A stretch of 64,000 nt of DNA from assembly GCF_002197845.1 (NCBI RefSeq), contig NZ_NIDE01000009.1, positions 340,566 to 404,565 of the forward strand. Direction: 5' to 3'. Under the pieces are notes generated by a model. The model was given only the letters and a program-made list of their open reading frames with translations. It was not told the DNA's origin and ran no database searches. Below are positions 17,879 through 27,800 of this stretch, in pieces (position 1 is the stretch's first letter; the number at the start of each line of letters is the position of its first letter). Origin of the DNA: Fimbriiglobus ruber (lineage in GTDB: Bacteria > Planctomycetota > Planctomycetia > Gemmatales > Gemmataceae). The translations under genes were made by a program, and so were the position numbers.

Positions 17879-17945
17879 GTCGATGGTAACCGATCCGCCG
17901 GGTGCCGACCCACCTCCCGCTTGAGGGGTAGTCTGCTTGGTTCTT

Positions 17946-18920
17946 CTCGACCGTCTACCGACGGAACGCGACGGCGAGAATCCGAGCCACCGGCTCGGCC
18001 GTGGCGTTCGTCAGGAAGTACTTGATCTCCCCGGTCGCGTCGTTGCGGGCGACCATTAGGGTGTGCTTGCGGTCGGCCACCCAGACGATGGCGGTGGCCA
18101 CCCGCCAGACCGACGGGCGGGTCGTCTGGCGGGTCAACCGGTACACCCGCCCCCGCGCGGCGTGAGCCCCGGTCAACCGCTCGTCGGCCCGCCGGGAGGA
18201 GCCACCGGCCGCGTCCCGGACGGCGAAATGCGTCGGGATTTCACCCACGAACCGCTGTCCCATCGCGCCCAACACGGTCAGGAGCGGGACGGCCGCCCCG
18301 TACCCCTCGTCGAACGTCAGCCCGTCGAACGTGAGCCCGTTCGCGCCCGCCCGGAGCAGTTGGTCGAGGGCGAGCCGCCACTTCGGGTGGTGCCGGACGG
18401 TGTCCGGGATGCCGGCCGCCTGACACCGAACCCGGTCCGCATCCCACGACTCCGGGAGGAACAGGTCGGCGTCCAACAGGGTACGGAACGTACCCTTGGC
18501 GACCCCCACGTGGACGGTCACGATCCCATTGTCGACCTTGCCCACACACCCCAGGTACTGCCGTTGGACGCCCGGAGTGTGATCCCCCCACTTCCGGCTG
18601 CTCGTCTCGTCGATCACCCCGACCGTTCCGACGGGATCGGTCGGGAGATCGGCCAGCGTATCGGCCACGAATCGGTGCAACCGCGTCCGGGCCTCGTCGT
18701 ACGACCACACCGAGGTCGTCACGAACAACTGGAGGGTACGGACCGTCGTCCCGCTCGCCAACGCGATCGGTTCGATCGATTTCCGCGGCAGGTCGGATAA
18801 CAGGCCCCGATAATACGTGTCGAAGTGGGCGGCTGTGCGGTCCTGCCGGAACACGTCCCGATACCGGCCCAGATACCGGGCGAACGCCGGGCCGACGCCC
18901 ACGATTTCCTGCTCCGTCAT
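17946..18920 (-). pseudogene. IS701 transposase N-terminal part, interrupted
   Basis: Begins MTEQEIVGVGPAFARYLGRY after a TAGGAGG ribosome binding site. It contains the first two catalytic aspartates in VGVIDETSSRKWG and LTFDEGYGAAVPLL. The N-terminal reading frame is intact until a TAG (TGG in copy 2) at 17955-17957, immediately before the serine-recombinase element. The insertion falls between WTVE and HLFRVAKQE, splitting the segment with the catalytic glutamate. Joined with 15106-15430 it gives about 432 residues, normal for the family. Confidence 0.85.
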
Positions 18921-18974
18921 GCGAGTCCTCCTAAATCCTTCCCTCCCATCATATTAAATTATTGCGCTGTACTG

Positions 18975-19030
18975 TTAAGCGGTACATGCCGGCGTATGTG
19001 TACTTCGAAGGGGGGAAGTGGCGGCGGTAA
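18975..19030 (+). pseudogene. Multicopy hypothetical family gene, 3' side of IS701 insertion
   Basis: After the second TTAA the sequence continues KRYMPAYVYFEGGKWRR and TAA at 19028-19030. This is the C-terminus of the fragment at 14845-15089. The frame is exact once the IS701 and one TTAA are removed. Confidence 0.75.
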
Positions 19031-19123
19031 ATCGCTGCCGTGGTGCCCATTCCCCGCCCATATTCCTAGAGCCGCCACTCTTCGCATGGCTCACGTTCGC
19101 CTCCCCTGTCCCCGGTTCTTGCC

Positions 19124-19172
19124 GTGAAGATCACGACCGCCTCGCTTGACTTGAGGACACCGCCTGTCAAAT
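19124..19172 (+). pseudogene. 5' stub of a further family copy
   Basis: Starts GTG AAG ATC ACG, about 95 bases after the previous copy's stop. It is similar to the MKITSRLVRLEDSAR start of the copy at 6084, but degenerates within 17 codons next to the CHAT gene. It supports a former tandem arrangement. Confidence 0.45.
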
Positions 19173-19193
19173 AACGGCTCGTCGAGTGCGAAG

Positions 19194-22100
19194 TCAGTTT
19201 GGGCTACCCAGATATACAAAGGGTGCCCAAAAGAATGGGGCGTTCCACCCGGGAGTTGACCGGACCTTTATCCGAGCTGCCTTGAGCGCGCCCGGCGAGG
19301 GCCGCATCACACCGTTGGGCGCTCGCATGATCCGGAAAAATTCGCCCATGAGTTCGGCCGTCGCCCGGTCGTCGACCGACCAGCATGTCGCGAGTACACG
19401 CCGGGAGCCTGCACAAAGAAATGCTCCCGCCAACGTGACCCCGGCCTCCAGCGGCCGCTGCGGGCCCACATTCGTCACGCATGCACTCAGCACAGTCAGT
19501 TCACACTTGGCTAATTTTAGTCGATGGATCTCGTGGAGCGTCAGATATCCGTCATTTTCGGGTGCGTCCTCGCCGACCGGGGGAGGAGCTAGGGCGATAG
19601 CGGCGAACAGGTTTCCGAACCGTTTGTCCGCAAAGCCGTGGGCAGCTAGGTGGACGAATTGTTTGCCCGGAATTTCGGTCGTGACGTTCTTCTCGGTGGC
19701 GGCACCCCCTTCTAAGACCGTGACCCTGTCCGGCGGGAAAAATTCCCGTACCCGTTTACTCTCGACGCGGGTAAACGGCAGGCGTGGAAGATTCCTACCC
19801 GGGGTGTTTCCCACCGTGGAAACACCCCGAGTAGCAAGGTCGGTCGAGTAAGTGGGGTCGCCGACCGTCAGGAGTGACGGGTCAGTAACGGCACGCCGGG
19901 GGCGATCCATGACCACCGTCAGAACCCCCAGGGATGGTGTGTAAACGATCGGAGGAAGTTCGTCCAATCCATACCGCACACCAGGCCCGCCGGATAGCGT
20001 GAGACTTTCGAGGGGAATTTTGTGCAACGGGCCGTCGGGGACCACGACCAGCCGGTCGGGGGCGATCGCCCGTAAGCGGTCGCGGAGTGGTGGCGGGATG
20101 AGGACATCACCCAACATTTCCGCCGGAGCATGCGTTGGTGCCCGCTTGGGCTCTCGGGGGGCTAGGGACATTCCCCGCGCGGGATTGAATCCCGGGTCGG
20201 CGATCATCCGGAGGTAATGGTCGATTAGTCGCGCTGCCGCCGCGTCGGTCAGCGCGACGGCCGGACCGCCCAACGGCGGCGGACGGTCCGGCTGAGGGGT
20301 CGAAGGGCGAAGGGCGAGTCCGCGGAGGCCGGAAGCTACTTCCGCGCTGGCGGCGGGTACGTCACCAATCCCCTCAGACACCACAGTCGGTAAAGCGAGT
20401 CGGAAAATTTCCGCGCGGGCGGCCCCACCGGGCCGGAGGACCGCGAAGCTCTCATCCCGACCAATGAAGTAAGCCAAAACTGCGGTCCTCGCGCCGAGTT
20501 CCTCGATACGTAGTCCGCCCCCTTTACCCGGTTGACCTGAGCTGGTCAACGCGCGCGTTACCGGGTCGGCGTTAACGATCTCAAGCCAGACGCTGGCGTA
20601 TACCTGCTGGGCTGATTCCAGGTCCTTCAAAGATTGTATCACCACCGGATCGTCCGATTGTCCCGCGGGCAGGAGTTGGGCTTTCGCCCGCAAGCGCGAT
20701 ACGGTTCGCCGGGCCCCGACCTCCCGGGCGAGGAGTTTGTCCCGTTCCGGCCCGGCGAGGTTATCGCGGGGATCGACGCCAGCGGCGAGGATTTGGTCGA
20801 GGAGCGTTCGGCTGCGGCTCTTCGCGATGACCTCGAGCAACGCGTCACCTTCCCCGTCCCGGGCGTGCCAACCGGCCAGTAGCTCGAACTGCTCTCGGAA
20901 CTGGGCGAAGAATTGGGCCCGCTGCCCGGCCTCCCCGAACGTGTTCAGTCTCGCCCGGTCGGCGATGTCAAACACCTCGGCTAGCAGTTTCTTTGCTTCG
21001 GCTTTTCGCCCCCCCTTGTCGGCCAAGACGGCGAGGCGCCAGAGGGTAATCGCACGGGTGACGGGCGCGACCCACGAACGAGTCGTCTGGAAGGTGCGGG
21101 CTTCTTGATACCGCACGGCCGCGTCTGCGTCGCGGCCCACGACCTCGGCCGCCGCGCCGTAATAATTCAAGGTACGGGCGAGTAGAAGCTGCCCCTCGTT
21201 CCGCTGGAGAACGGCCAGGTCCGCCCACACCGCCTCGGCCTTCGCCGCCTCGCCATGGGCCAGTAGGTCGATCGCACGGACGTGGCGGGCGGTTGAGAAC
21301 AAGTAGCCCCCCCGGATCGCGTGCTTGCCACATATCTCCTCGATCCGCGGAACCAAGGCGAGGGCCGGCTCGATTTTCGCCTGGCTGAGGTACAGGTCGG
21401 CGCGCACCGCATCGATGAGGCCGAAGTTCAAATCGTCGGGCTCGGCGAAAGTCGCCAGCGACTTCACGGCCCCCGTCAGTTCGGCCAAGGCCGTGTTCGT
21501 ATCTCCCTGCTCCTGGTGAATTAAGGCCATATTCAGCAGAAGGTTAAATCGGACCGGTTCGGCGGACGGGCCGACGGTAACGCAAAGCGCCAGCCCGGCG
21601 CGGAAGAGCGACATCGCGGCCGCATAGTCGCCCCGCTGGGCCGCAGTTGCGCCGCGGAGGTATTCGCATTCTGCCCGGACCGAGTCGTCCGGGAGTTTGA
21701 ACCGGCGGTACACGTCCACGCACCGGTCGAGCAGAGGGGCGGCCTTGTTCGGGGCGTCGCCGGCCAGTTCCGCGGTTGCCAAATTCACCAGTACCTGGGG
21801 CAATGCCCGGAGGTCGGGCGGGTCCGTGGCGTCGAGGTCGGCGAGGACTTTCCTCAACAACGTGCGGGCCGTCTGGTACGAGGCGGCGAGCAATTCCAGT
21901 CCACCCCGATCGGCCTTCAATCTTACTTCCAAAAGAACGTCCGACGACCACCGCTCGCCGGCGTTGCGGCTTAAGTCGAGGGCCTTTCGGAACTGGCGAG
22001 CCGACCGCGTCAGGAGTTGAAGTTTGACGAAGGCGGCCAACGGCCCACCCGCCTCCAAATCGACGAGTGTCGGCTTGTCAAGGATGGCTTTGAATTCACT

Positions 22101-22973
22101 CTCGGCCTCCGCCCGGAGGCGGGTCGCCTCGTCGCGCCGGCCGGCCGCCCCCGCCGCCTCGGTCCACTCGGCCAGAACGTCACCGGCCGTCATCCGCCGC
22201 TCTTTCGCATGTTTGCGGTGGAGTGCCAGCGCCTCCTCGAACAGTGGGGCGGCCTCCGGGTAGTGACCGTTTGCCGCGAGCAAGTTCGCCCGCTGGCGCT
22301 GGGTGTCACGCCGTCCGAGTGGGTCCCCGAGCCGATCGTGTAGAGCGGGCAAGGGGGCGAGAACCCCGAGCGCCGCGGTCGTCTCCCCGCGGTGGTGAAG
22401 GGCCTCGGCCAGATACCGCGCCGCCCGCACCCGAAACGTGGTGTCCAGGGCGCGCGTGGCCGTCTCCTCCGCGGTCCGGGCCGTAGCTTCTAACTCGACC
22501 CATCGTTGCTTGGCCGCCGGCGCGTTTTTCTTTTGATCGGCCACTTCGGCCCGGCCCCGGAGGGCAGCCAACCGGCCGGCCGTGCTGATGTCGTAACCCA
22601 CCGCCAGAGCCGCGGCGTACCGCCGGTCGGCCTCGTCGTGGTGACCGAGGCCGAGGTAGCAATCACCGACCACGACATCGAGTTCCGCTTCCCCGCTCGC
22701 GTCGCGGACTTTGCGCAGCCACACGCGGTAGGTTTCCGCCAGTTTCACCGCGCGGTCCTGGCGGCCGGACTTGACGTACACCCCCATCAGACGGACGAAC
22801 GCCTGGCGGCGTGTGAACGGGTCGTCCGAGCGGGTGGCGGCCAAATAAAACGGCTCGGCCTCCCCCGGTTTCTCGGCGTCGGCCAGTGCGTCGGCGCGCT
22901 GGAGGGCGTCGCCGGGCGTCGGGGGGGGAGCGGCTAGGAGTAAGGTCACGCACATGACGAGCGCGGGTTGCAT
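19194..22973 (-). CDS. TPR-repeat protein with C-terminal CHAT (caspase-like) domain
   Basis: 1259 residues. An N-terminal signal peptide (MQPALVMCVTLLLAA) suggests export. Residues 25 to about 800 form tandem TPR-like helix pairs (for example AKLAETYRVWLRKV, YPEAAPLFEEALALHRKH, GDYAAAMSLFRAGLALC). The CHAT domain occupies the last 380 residues, with VVPDGPLHKIPLESL, the histidine motif HLAAHGFAD (His about 1112) and the cysteine motif TVLSACVTN (Cys about 1165). CHAT is a clan CD cysteine protease fold related to caspases and separase, and both dyad residues are present, so activity is plausible. It starts 14 bases after the kinase-DUF4384 gene with AGGA upstream and is the last gene of a three-gene operon. 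Confidence 0.92.
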   Translation of the reverse strand: MQPALVMCVTLLLAAPPPTPGDALQRADALADAEKPGEAEPFYLAATRSDDPFTRRQAFVRLMGVYVKSGRQDRAVKLAETYRVWLRKVRDASGEAELDVVVGDCYLGLGHHDEADRRYAAALAVGYDISTAGRLAALRGRAEVADQKKNAPAAKQRWVELEATARTAEETATRALDTTFRVRAARYLAEALHHRGETTAALGVLAPLPALHDRLGDPLGRRDTQRQRANLLAANGHYPEAAPLFEEALALHRKHAKERRMTAGDVLAEWTEAAGAAGRRDEATRLRAEAESEFKAILDKPTLVDLEAGGPLAAFVKLQLLTRSARQFRKALDLSRNAGERWSSDVLLEVRLKADRGGLELLAASYQTARTLLRKVLADLDATDPPDLRALPQVLVNLATAELAGDAPNKAAPLLDRCVDVYRRFKLPDDSVRAECEYLRGATAAQRGDYAAAMSLFRAGLALCVTVGPSAEPVRFNLLLNMALIHQEQGDTNTALAELTGAVKSLATFAEPDDLNFGLIDAVRADLYLSQAKIEPALALVPRIEEICGKHAIRGGYLFSTARHVRAIDLLAHGEAAKAEAVWADLAVLQRNEGQLLLARTLNYYGAAAEVVGRDADAAVRYQEARTFQTTRSWVAPVTRAITLWRLAVLADKGGRKAEAKKLLAEVFDIADRARLNTFGEAGQRAQFFAQFREQFELLAGWHARDGEGDALLEVIAKSRSRTLLDQILAAGVDPRDNLAGPERDKLLAREVGARRTVSRLRAKAQLLPAGQSDDPVVIQSLKDLESAQQVYASVWLEIVNADPVTRALTSSGQPGKGGGLRIEELGARTAVLAYFIGRDESFAVLRPGGAARAEIFRLALPTVVSEGIGDVPAASAEVASGLRGLALRPSTPQPDRPPPLGGPAVALTDAAAARLIDHYLRMIADPGFNPARGMSLAPREPKRAPTHAPAEMLGDVLIPPPLRDRLRAIAPDRLVVVPDGPLHKIPLESLTLSGGPGVRYGLDELPPIVYTPSLGVLTVVMDRPRRAVTDPSLLTVGDPTYSTDLATRGVSTVGNTPGRNLPRLPFTRVESKRVREFFPPDRVTVLEGGAATEKNVTTEIPGKQFVHLAAHGFADKRFGNLFAAIALAPPPVGEDAPENDGYLTLHEIHRLKLAKCELTVLSACVTNVGPQRPLEAGVTLAGAFLCAGSRRVLATCWSVDDRATAELMGEFFRIMRAPNGVMRPSPGALKAARIKVRSTPGWNAPFFWAPFVYLGSPN

Positions 22974-22987
22974 CGGCCTATCCTTTT

Positions 22988-24790
22988 CTAGCGCGAAATC
23001 ACGCGATATTTGAGTTCTACCTCCGCGATCTTCGGAACGCTTTGGTCTTTGTTCCGCGTCGGTTTGACCACGAGACCCCGGAGAGCGACTACCTGGCGGC
23101 GCCCATCGTCCGTGTTGAACAATGCGTATTCACCACTCCGTTGGCCGGAGGGGAGCGGTGGCATTTCGTCGGTCGTCGCCACGACGCGAATCTGTTCGGC
23201 CCCGGAACCGATTGTCGGCGTCGTTTCGATCGCGTATTTCGCGTTGCCGGGCACGGTCCGGGCCTCGCCCGCTTTAAGCCGCCCGTTTTGATCGTACGTG
23301 TTCGGAAATAGCTGAACGATTACACCGTCCGGCTGAATCGACCAGACCGCCGCCGTGCAATCGACTTCGGCGCGCAGACGGATCTCGAGTGGTGATTTGT
23401 TCGCCAGTAGGAGCACATTGTCACGCTTTACCGTAGGCGCGAGCAATTCTACTGTTAGAGAGAAGTCGGATTTGACGGGAGACGGCCAGGCCACTGTGTT
23501 GACCGGCCCTGTGTCGGCCGGCGGCGGGGGAGATCTGTGAGCCTCTTCTGCGGCCAGAGAGGGTCTGGTGGGGATACCCGGACGGGTAAAGTTCGACCAC
23601 GGTCGCGCTACTGCGACCAGAACACCGGCGACCACAAGGGTAGCCGCCACGCCGGACAGAGCCGTCACTTTTCGACGCGGGGCCGGGGTATTCGGTGGGG
23701 AAATGGTGACGGTATTTTTCTCGGCCGAGATGTTCCCGGATTCTCCACCGGCGGGGACCGGTTTCGCGTTCACCATGTCTGATAAGGAGACCAGCCGGGG
23801 GGCCGACCGGGGAACGTACCGGTCCGTCAGTTCCGTCAGCCCAACAAAGAGAGCGTTGGCGTCGGTGTACCGGCCGGTCGGGTCTTTCGCCAGACATCTC
23901 ATGCAGACGGCCTCGACTTCGGGGGGGATGTCCGGGTGACTGGTGCGGGGCGGGATGGGGGATTCCGACACCACCTTGATCAATAGATCGGTAATCGTCT
24001 CCCCTTCGAACGGCGGCCGCCCTGTTAGTAGGAAATAGAGGACCGCTCCGAGAGAGTAAACATCGGCGGCCGGACCGATGTCCTTCGCCCCTCGAGCCTG
24101 TTCGGGAGGCATGTACGCTGGGGTTCCCATGATTTGACCGGTCCCGGTCAACTGGGAATCGCCCGTCCCCCGCTTGGCCAGGCCGAAGTCGGTGATCCGC
24201 GGCCGGCCGTCCTTGTCGATCAATACGTTTCCGGGCTTTAGGTCGCGGTGGATGATCCCGTGTTTGTGTGCGTGCCCCACCCCGGACGCGATTTGCGCGA
24301 AGAGGAGTAAGGCGTTGGCCAGGGACGGGACGCCGTGCGCCCCGATGTGTGCCTTGAGGTCCGGGCCGTCGACATAGGCCATCGTGAAAAAGACGCGGCC
24401 GTCGAGTTCGCCGGAATCGTAGATCGGGACCACGTTCGGGTGGTCAAGGGCGGCGGCGGCCCGGGCTTCCTGAACGAACCGCCGGACGTTTGCCGGCTGG
24501 CCGAGGTCGGTCCCCAAGACCATTTTCAAAGCAACCACCCGATCCAACCCGCGTTGCCGAGCCTTATAGACGACACCCATGCCGCCCCGCGCGATCTCCC
24601 CGAGAACCTCGTATTGGCCGAGCACGTGGCCGCCTCGATCGAGCGTTTCGCGTCCGGACGGCTTCGCCGGAGGCTTCGCGGGTAGGCCTCCCCATGCGCC
24701 GGTCGGAAACGGACTCCCACTCGGCGGCCGGCTGTCGTCCGAAGGAGGGGTGGCGTCGGGCGTGGTTAGCCGGGTCGCGTTCGGGTCCAT
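22988..24790 (-). CDS. Ser/Thr protein kinase with C-terminal DUF4384 domain
   Basis: 600 residues from the ATG at 24790 (GAGGAGA eight bases upstream). Proline-rich leader, then a Hanks kinase domain: ARGGMG (67-72), K89, HRDLKPGNVL (181-190), DFGLA (201-205) and GTPAYMPPEQ. One transmembrane helix at about 375-397, then an outer-side DUF4384 domain (about 445-560, SDFSLTVELLAPTVKRDN, VIVQLFPNTYDQNG). DUF4384 is often found in kinases and CHAT proteases and probably reads an envelope signal or ligand. The gene lies between the giant surface protein (32-base gap) and the CHAT gene (14-base gap), so the kinase likely links the two. All key catalytic residues are visible. Confidence 0.92.
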   Translation of the reverse strand: MDPNATRLTTPDATPPSDDSRPPSGSPFPTGAWGGLPAKPPAKPSGRETLDRGGHVLGQYEVLGEIARGGMGVVYKARQRGLDRVVALKMVLGTDLGQPANVRRFVQEARAAAALDHPNVVPIYDSGELDGRVFFTMAYVDGPDLKAHIGAHGVPSLANALLLFAQIASGVGHAHKHGIIHRDLKPGNVLIDKDGRPRITDFGLAKRGTGDSQLTGTGQIMGTPAYMPPEQARGAKDIGPAADVYSLGAVLYFLLTGRPPFEGETITDLLIKVVSESPIPPRTSHPDIPPEVEAVCMRCLAKDPTGRYTDANALFVGLTELTDRYVPRSAPRLVSLSDMVNAKPVPAGGESGNISAEKNTVTISPPNTPAPRRKVTALSGVAATLVVAGVLVAVARPWSNFTRPGIPTRPSLAAEEAHRSPPPPADTGPVNTVAWPSPVKSDFSLTVELLAPTVKRDNVLLLANKSPLEIRLRAEVDCTAAVWSIQPDGVIVQLFPNTYDQNGRLKAGEARTVPGNAKYAIETTPTIGSGAEQIRVVATTDEMPPLPSGQRSGEYALFNTDDGRRQVVALRGLVVKPTRNKDQSVPKIAEVELKYRVISR

Positions 24791-24822
24791 GATGCGGTCT
24801 CCTCGTACTCGCCGACAGGGCG

Positions 24823-27800
24823 TTAATAAAATAGTCGGCGCATTCTGTAGGCCAGCCGATTGATCTTGTCCGGATGCTGAGCCGCCGCGACGCCCGACGC
24901 CGCACCGGCTCCGAGTATCAAAGCGAGCGGCCAAAACCACCCCTGCCGGGCCGGCTTTTGTTGCGGGGAATCCGGCTTCTCGTCGGTTCGGGCCTGTGCG
25001 GGCTTAATGGTAGCCATTACGGGGGTAACAGTTGCGTCCCCCACGTCCGGCGACCTCGGAGACGCCGTCAGGAGCTGCTGTTGCGGCTTGGATGTCAGTT
25101 TGCGAACGAGTTCGATGCTGTCAAGCGAGACCGAACTGAGCGCCGCGGCGGGCACGGATTGATCCAACGGAAGCCCCACGATCGGGTTGGTCGGCGGTGC
25201 CCCGAGGCCGTAATTCGTCAGGGCGGCGGCGTTCACGTTCCCAAACCCGCCGACCAGGGCCGCATCCCCGGCGATCGTCGTACGGCCTACCCCGCCGGGT
25301 CCGTCGTTCGTAGGCGGGGCGAAGACCGACTCGTTAGCCCGATCCGCCCGGGCAAATCCGATTCCGGCCCCGCCCCTGCCGCCCGACCCGCCTTCGCCCG
25401 CGTCGCCGGCGGAAAGCGTGGTCCCGCTCCCCCCGCCGGACGTGGCCGCACTGGCCTGCGCCGGTGTGGGGGATGGTGAGGGTGTCTGGTTCTGTGTGGA
25501 CGACGCCCCGCCCGCGAAGCCGGGCACAGTATCGATCGGCGAACCCAACGACAAGAACACCCCAGCCACTCGTGGCGAAAACGGTTCGGCGGCCGAGGTG
25601 TCACTCGCGCCGCCGCTGGCGGTAAGGTCGACAAAGAGCGGCGTCAGATCAAGGGCCGACAACGCGGCGGACGAGGAACCGACGGGGACCGTGTACAGTC
25701 GATTGACAGTCGCGCCGCTGGCGTCCGTCGCGGTAACCCGGAACGTGACGGTTCCCGTCGACGTCGGCGTCCCTTTCAGGGTGATCGTGGATGTTCCGCT
25801 CCCGTAAACGTCGAGCCCCGAAATCGTGATCGCGTCGGTTACGGCCAGCGTCACCGGTCCCGAGCCGCCCGCGGAGGTGATGTCCTGACGGTAATCCTCT
25901 CCGACCTCCGCGCCCGGCAAGGTCACCGGCGTGAGGGCGATTCCGGCCGACATTGCGATCGTATAGGTCAAAGGAGGCGTGTCGCCGAAAGCGTCATGGG
26001 CCGTCACACTGAAGACGACGCTCCCGGGCGTCGCTGGTGTCCCGGTCACGGAAATCGTTCCGGTCCCGTTGCCGGATACGATGACCCCGGGGACTGTCGT
26101 GAGACCGCCGAATGAAAGTGTGACCGGGCCAGAACCCCCGACCGGGATGATGGTCCGGGCGTACATAACCCCGACTTCACCACCGGGTAGCGCGGTCGGC
26201 GTCAGGGTAATACCTGCCGCGACCGGGATCGTGTAGGTAACGGGGGTGGCATCTCCGAACGCGTCGCGGGGGGTGACGGAAAAAGTCATGGTCCCACTTG
26301 CCGTCGGCGTACCGGCGACCGCGATAGTCCCCGTGCCTTCCCCGAGGACGACTAACCCGGGGACGAGTGTACCCTCGGTTAGCGAGAACCACACCGGCCC
26401 CGTCCCGCCGACCGAACTGATGACTTGTGCGTACTCCTGCCCGACTTCGCCACCGGGCAGAATAGTCGGGGTCAGGGCGAGGCCCGCGGCCACCGGAATC
26501 GAGTAACTGACCGGCGCGCCTGGACCGAACGCGTCGTGCGTGGTAACCGCGAATTTAACCATACCACTGGTAGTGGGCGTGCCGCTCACGATGATCGTTC
26601 CCGTGCCGTCCCCGCCTACCGTCAGTCCCGCAACGGTGCTGATGTTGTCGAGGGTCATTGACACGGATCCGGCGCCGCCGGTCGTCGTGATCGATTGCGA
26701 GTACGCGTACCCCACTTCTCCAGCCGGTAAGGTTTTGGGTGTCAATGCCGGGGCGGCCGCGACGAGAACGGTGTACGTCACCGGGGTGCCGGAACCAAAG
26801 GCGTCCTGGGGGGTTATAGTGAAGGTCACCGTTCCGCTGGTTATGGGCGGGCCACTCAGAACGATTGTTCCCGTGTCGCTATCCGTGATTGTTATCCCCG
26901 GAACATCACCCTCGTCACTAACCGCGAGTGTAACGGGGCCGGTTCCCCCGACCGAGCGAACGGATTGGAAGTACGCGAACCCGACTTCGCCGGCCGGCAG
27001 CGTTGTCGGATCGAGCGCCAGGCCCGCGGCGACCGAAACGGTGTAAGTGACGGGGAGGCCGTCACCGAATGCGTCGCGCGGGATGACCGTAAAAGTCAGA
27101 GTGCCGTCGGCTGTGGGCATGCCGCTAACGCGAATAGCATTCGTACCGTCACCGGCGACCGTCAAACCAGCTACGGTATTCACTCGAGTAAGAGTTAAGG
27201 TTACGGCCCCCGTTCCCCCGACCGGTTTAACGGCCTGCGAGTATGCATACCCGACCTCGCCGCTCGGCAACATGGTCGGCGCAAGGCTGACCCCCGGAGC
27301 GACGGGAAGGGTGTAGTTGACGGGTGTGCCATCCCCGAAGGCGTCGTGTGGCACGACGAGGAATGTCACGGTTCCGGCCGTTGTCGGCGTTCCACTTATG
27401 GTAATTACGCCGGTACCGTCCCCCGTGACGGCTACCCCCGGAACGGTGGTTATGGCAGCGACCGAAAGGCTAACCGCTCCGGTTCCGCCAATCGGCGTGA
27501 TCGTTTGAGTGTATGCGAATCCGGTCTCGCTGCCCGGCAGGGTCGTCGGGGTGAGGGTCATGCCCGCGGCGACCGGGACGCCATAAGTGACCGGTACACC
27601 GTCACCAAAGGCGTCGCGGGGAGTGACCGTGAACGTAAGTACTCCACTTACTGTCGGCGTGCCGGCAATCGTGACGACCTTCGTTCCGCTCCCCGAAACC
27701 GTCAGCCCGGGAACCGTGTCCGACGCAGTGATCACGAGGGTGACCTGACCGGTCCCACCCATCGAAGCAACGGACCGTGAGTACGCAAACCCGACCTCGC

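Larger units (their letters stand above)
15435..17945 (-). mobile_element. Serine-recombinase mobile element nested in IS701 (about 2511 bp)
   Basis: Defined by comparison with the uninterrupted IS701 at 39752-41119. IS701 sequence stops after GGTCGAG on one side and resumes CGAGCATCT on the other, so CGAG is shared by both ends and the crossover lies within it. The insert carries only an 82-codon reading frame and a coupled large serine recombinase. I see no terminal inverted repeats and no cargo. This fits a minimal element moved by its own serine recombinase. Confidence 0.78.
15090..18974 (-). mobile_element. IS701-family element, copy 1, carrying a nested serine-recombinase element
   Basis: Outer ends read C(G/A)GTACAGCGC inward on both sides. 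The target duplication is TTAA (15086-15089 and 18975-18978). Without the inner 2511-bp insertion the IS is about 1374 bp, close to the 1368 bp of the copy at 39752-41119. The 4-bp YTAA-type duplication and the transposase place it in IS701. The transposase is broken by a nonsense codon and by the nested insertion, so this copy cannot move itself. It interrupts a member of the multicopy family. Confidence 0.88.
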
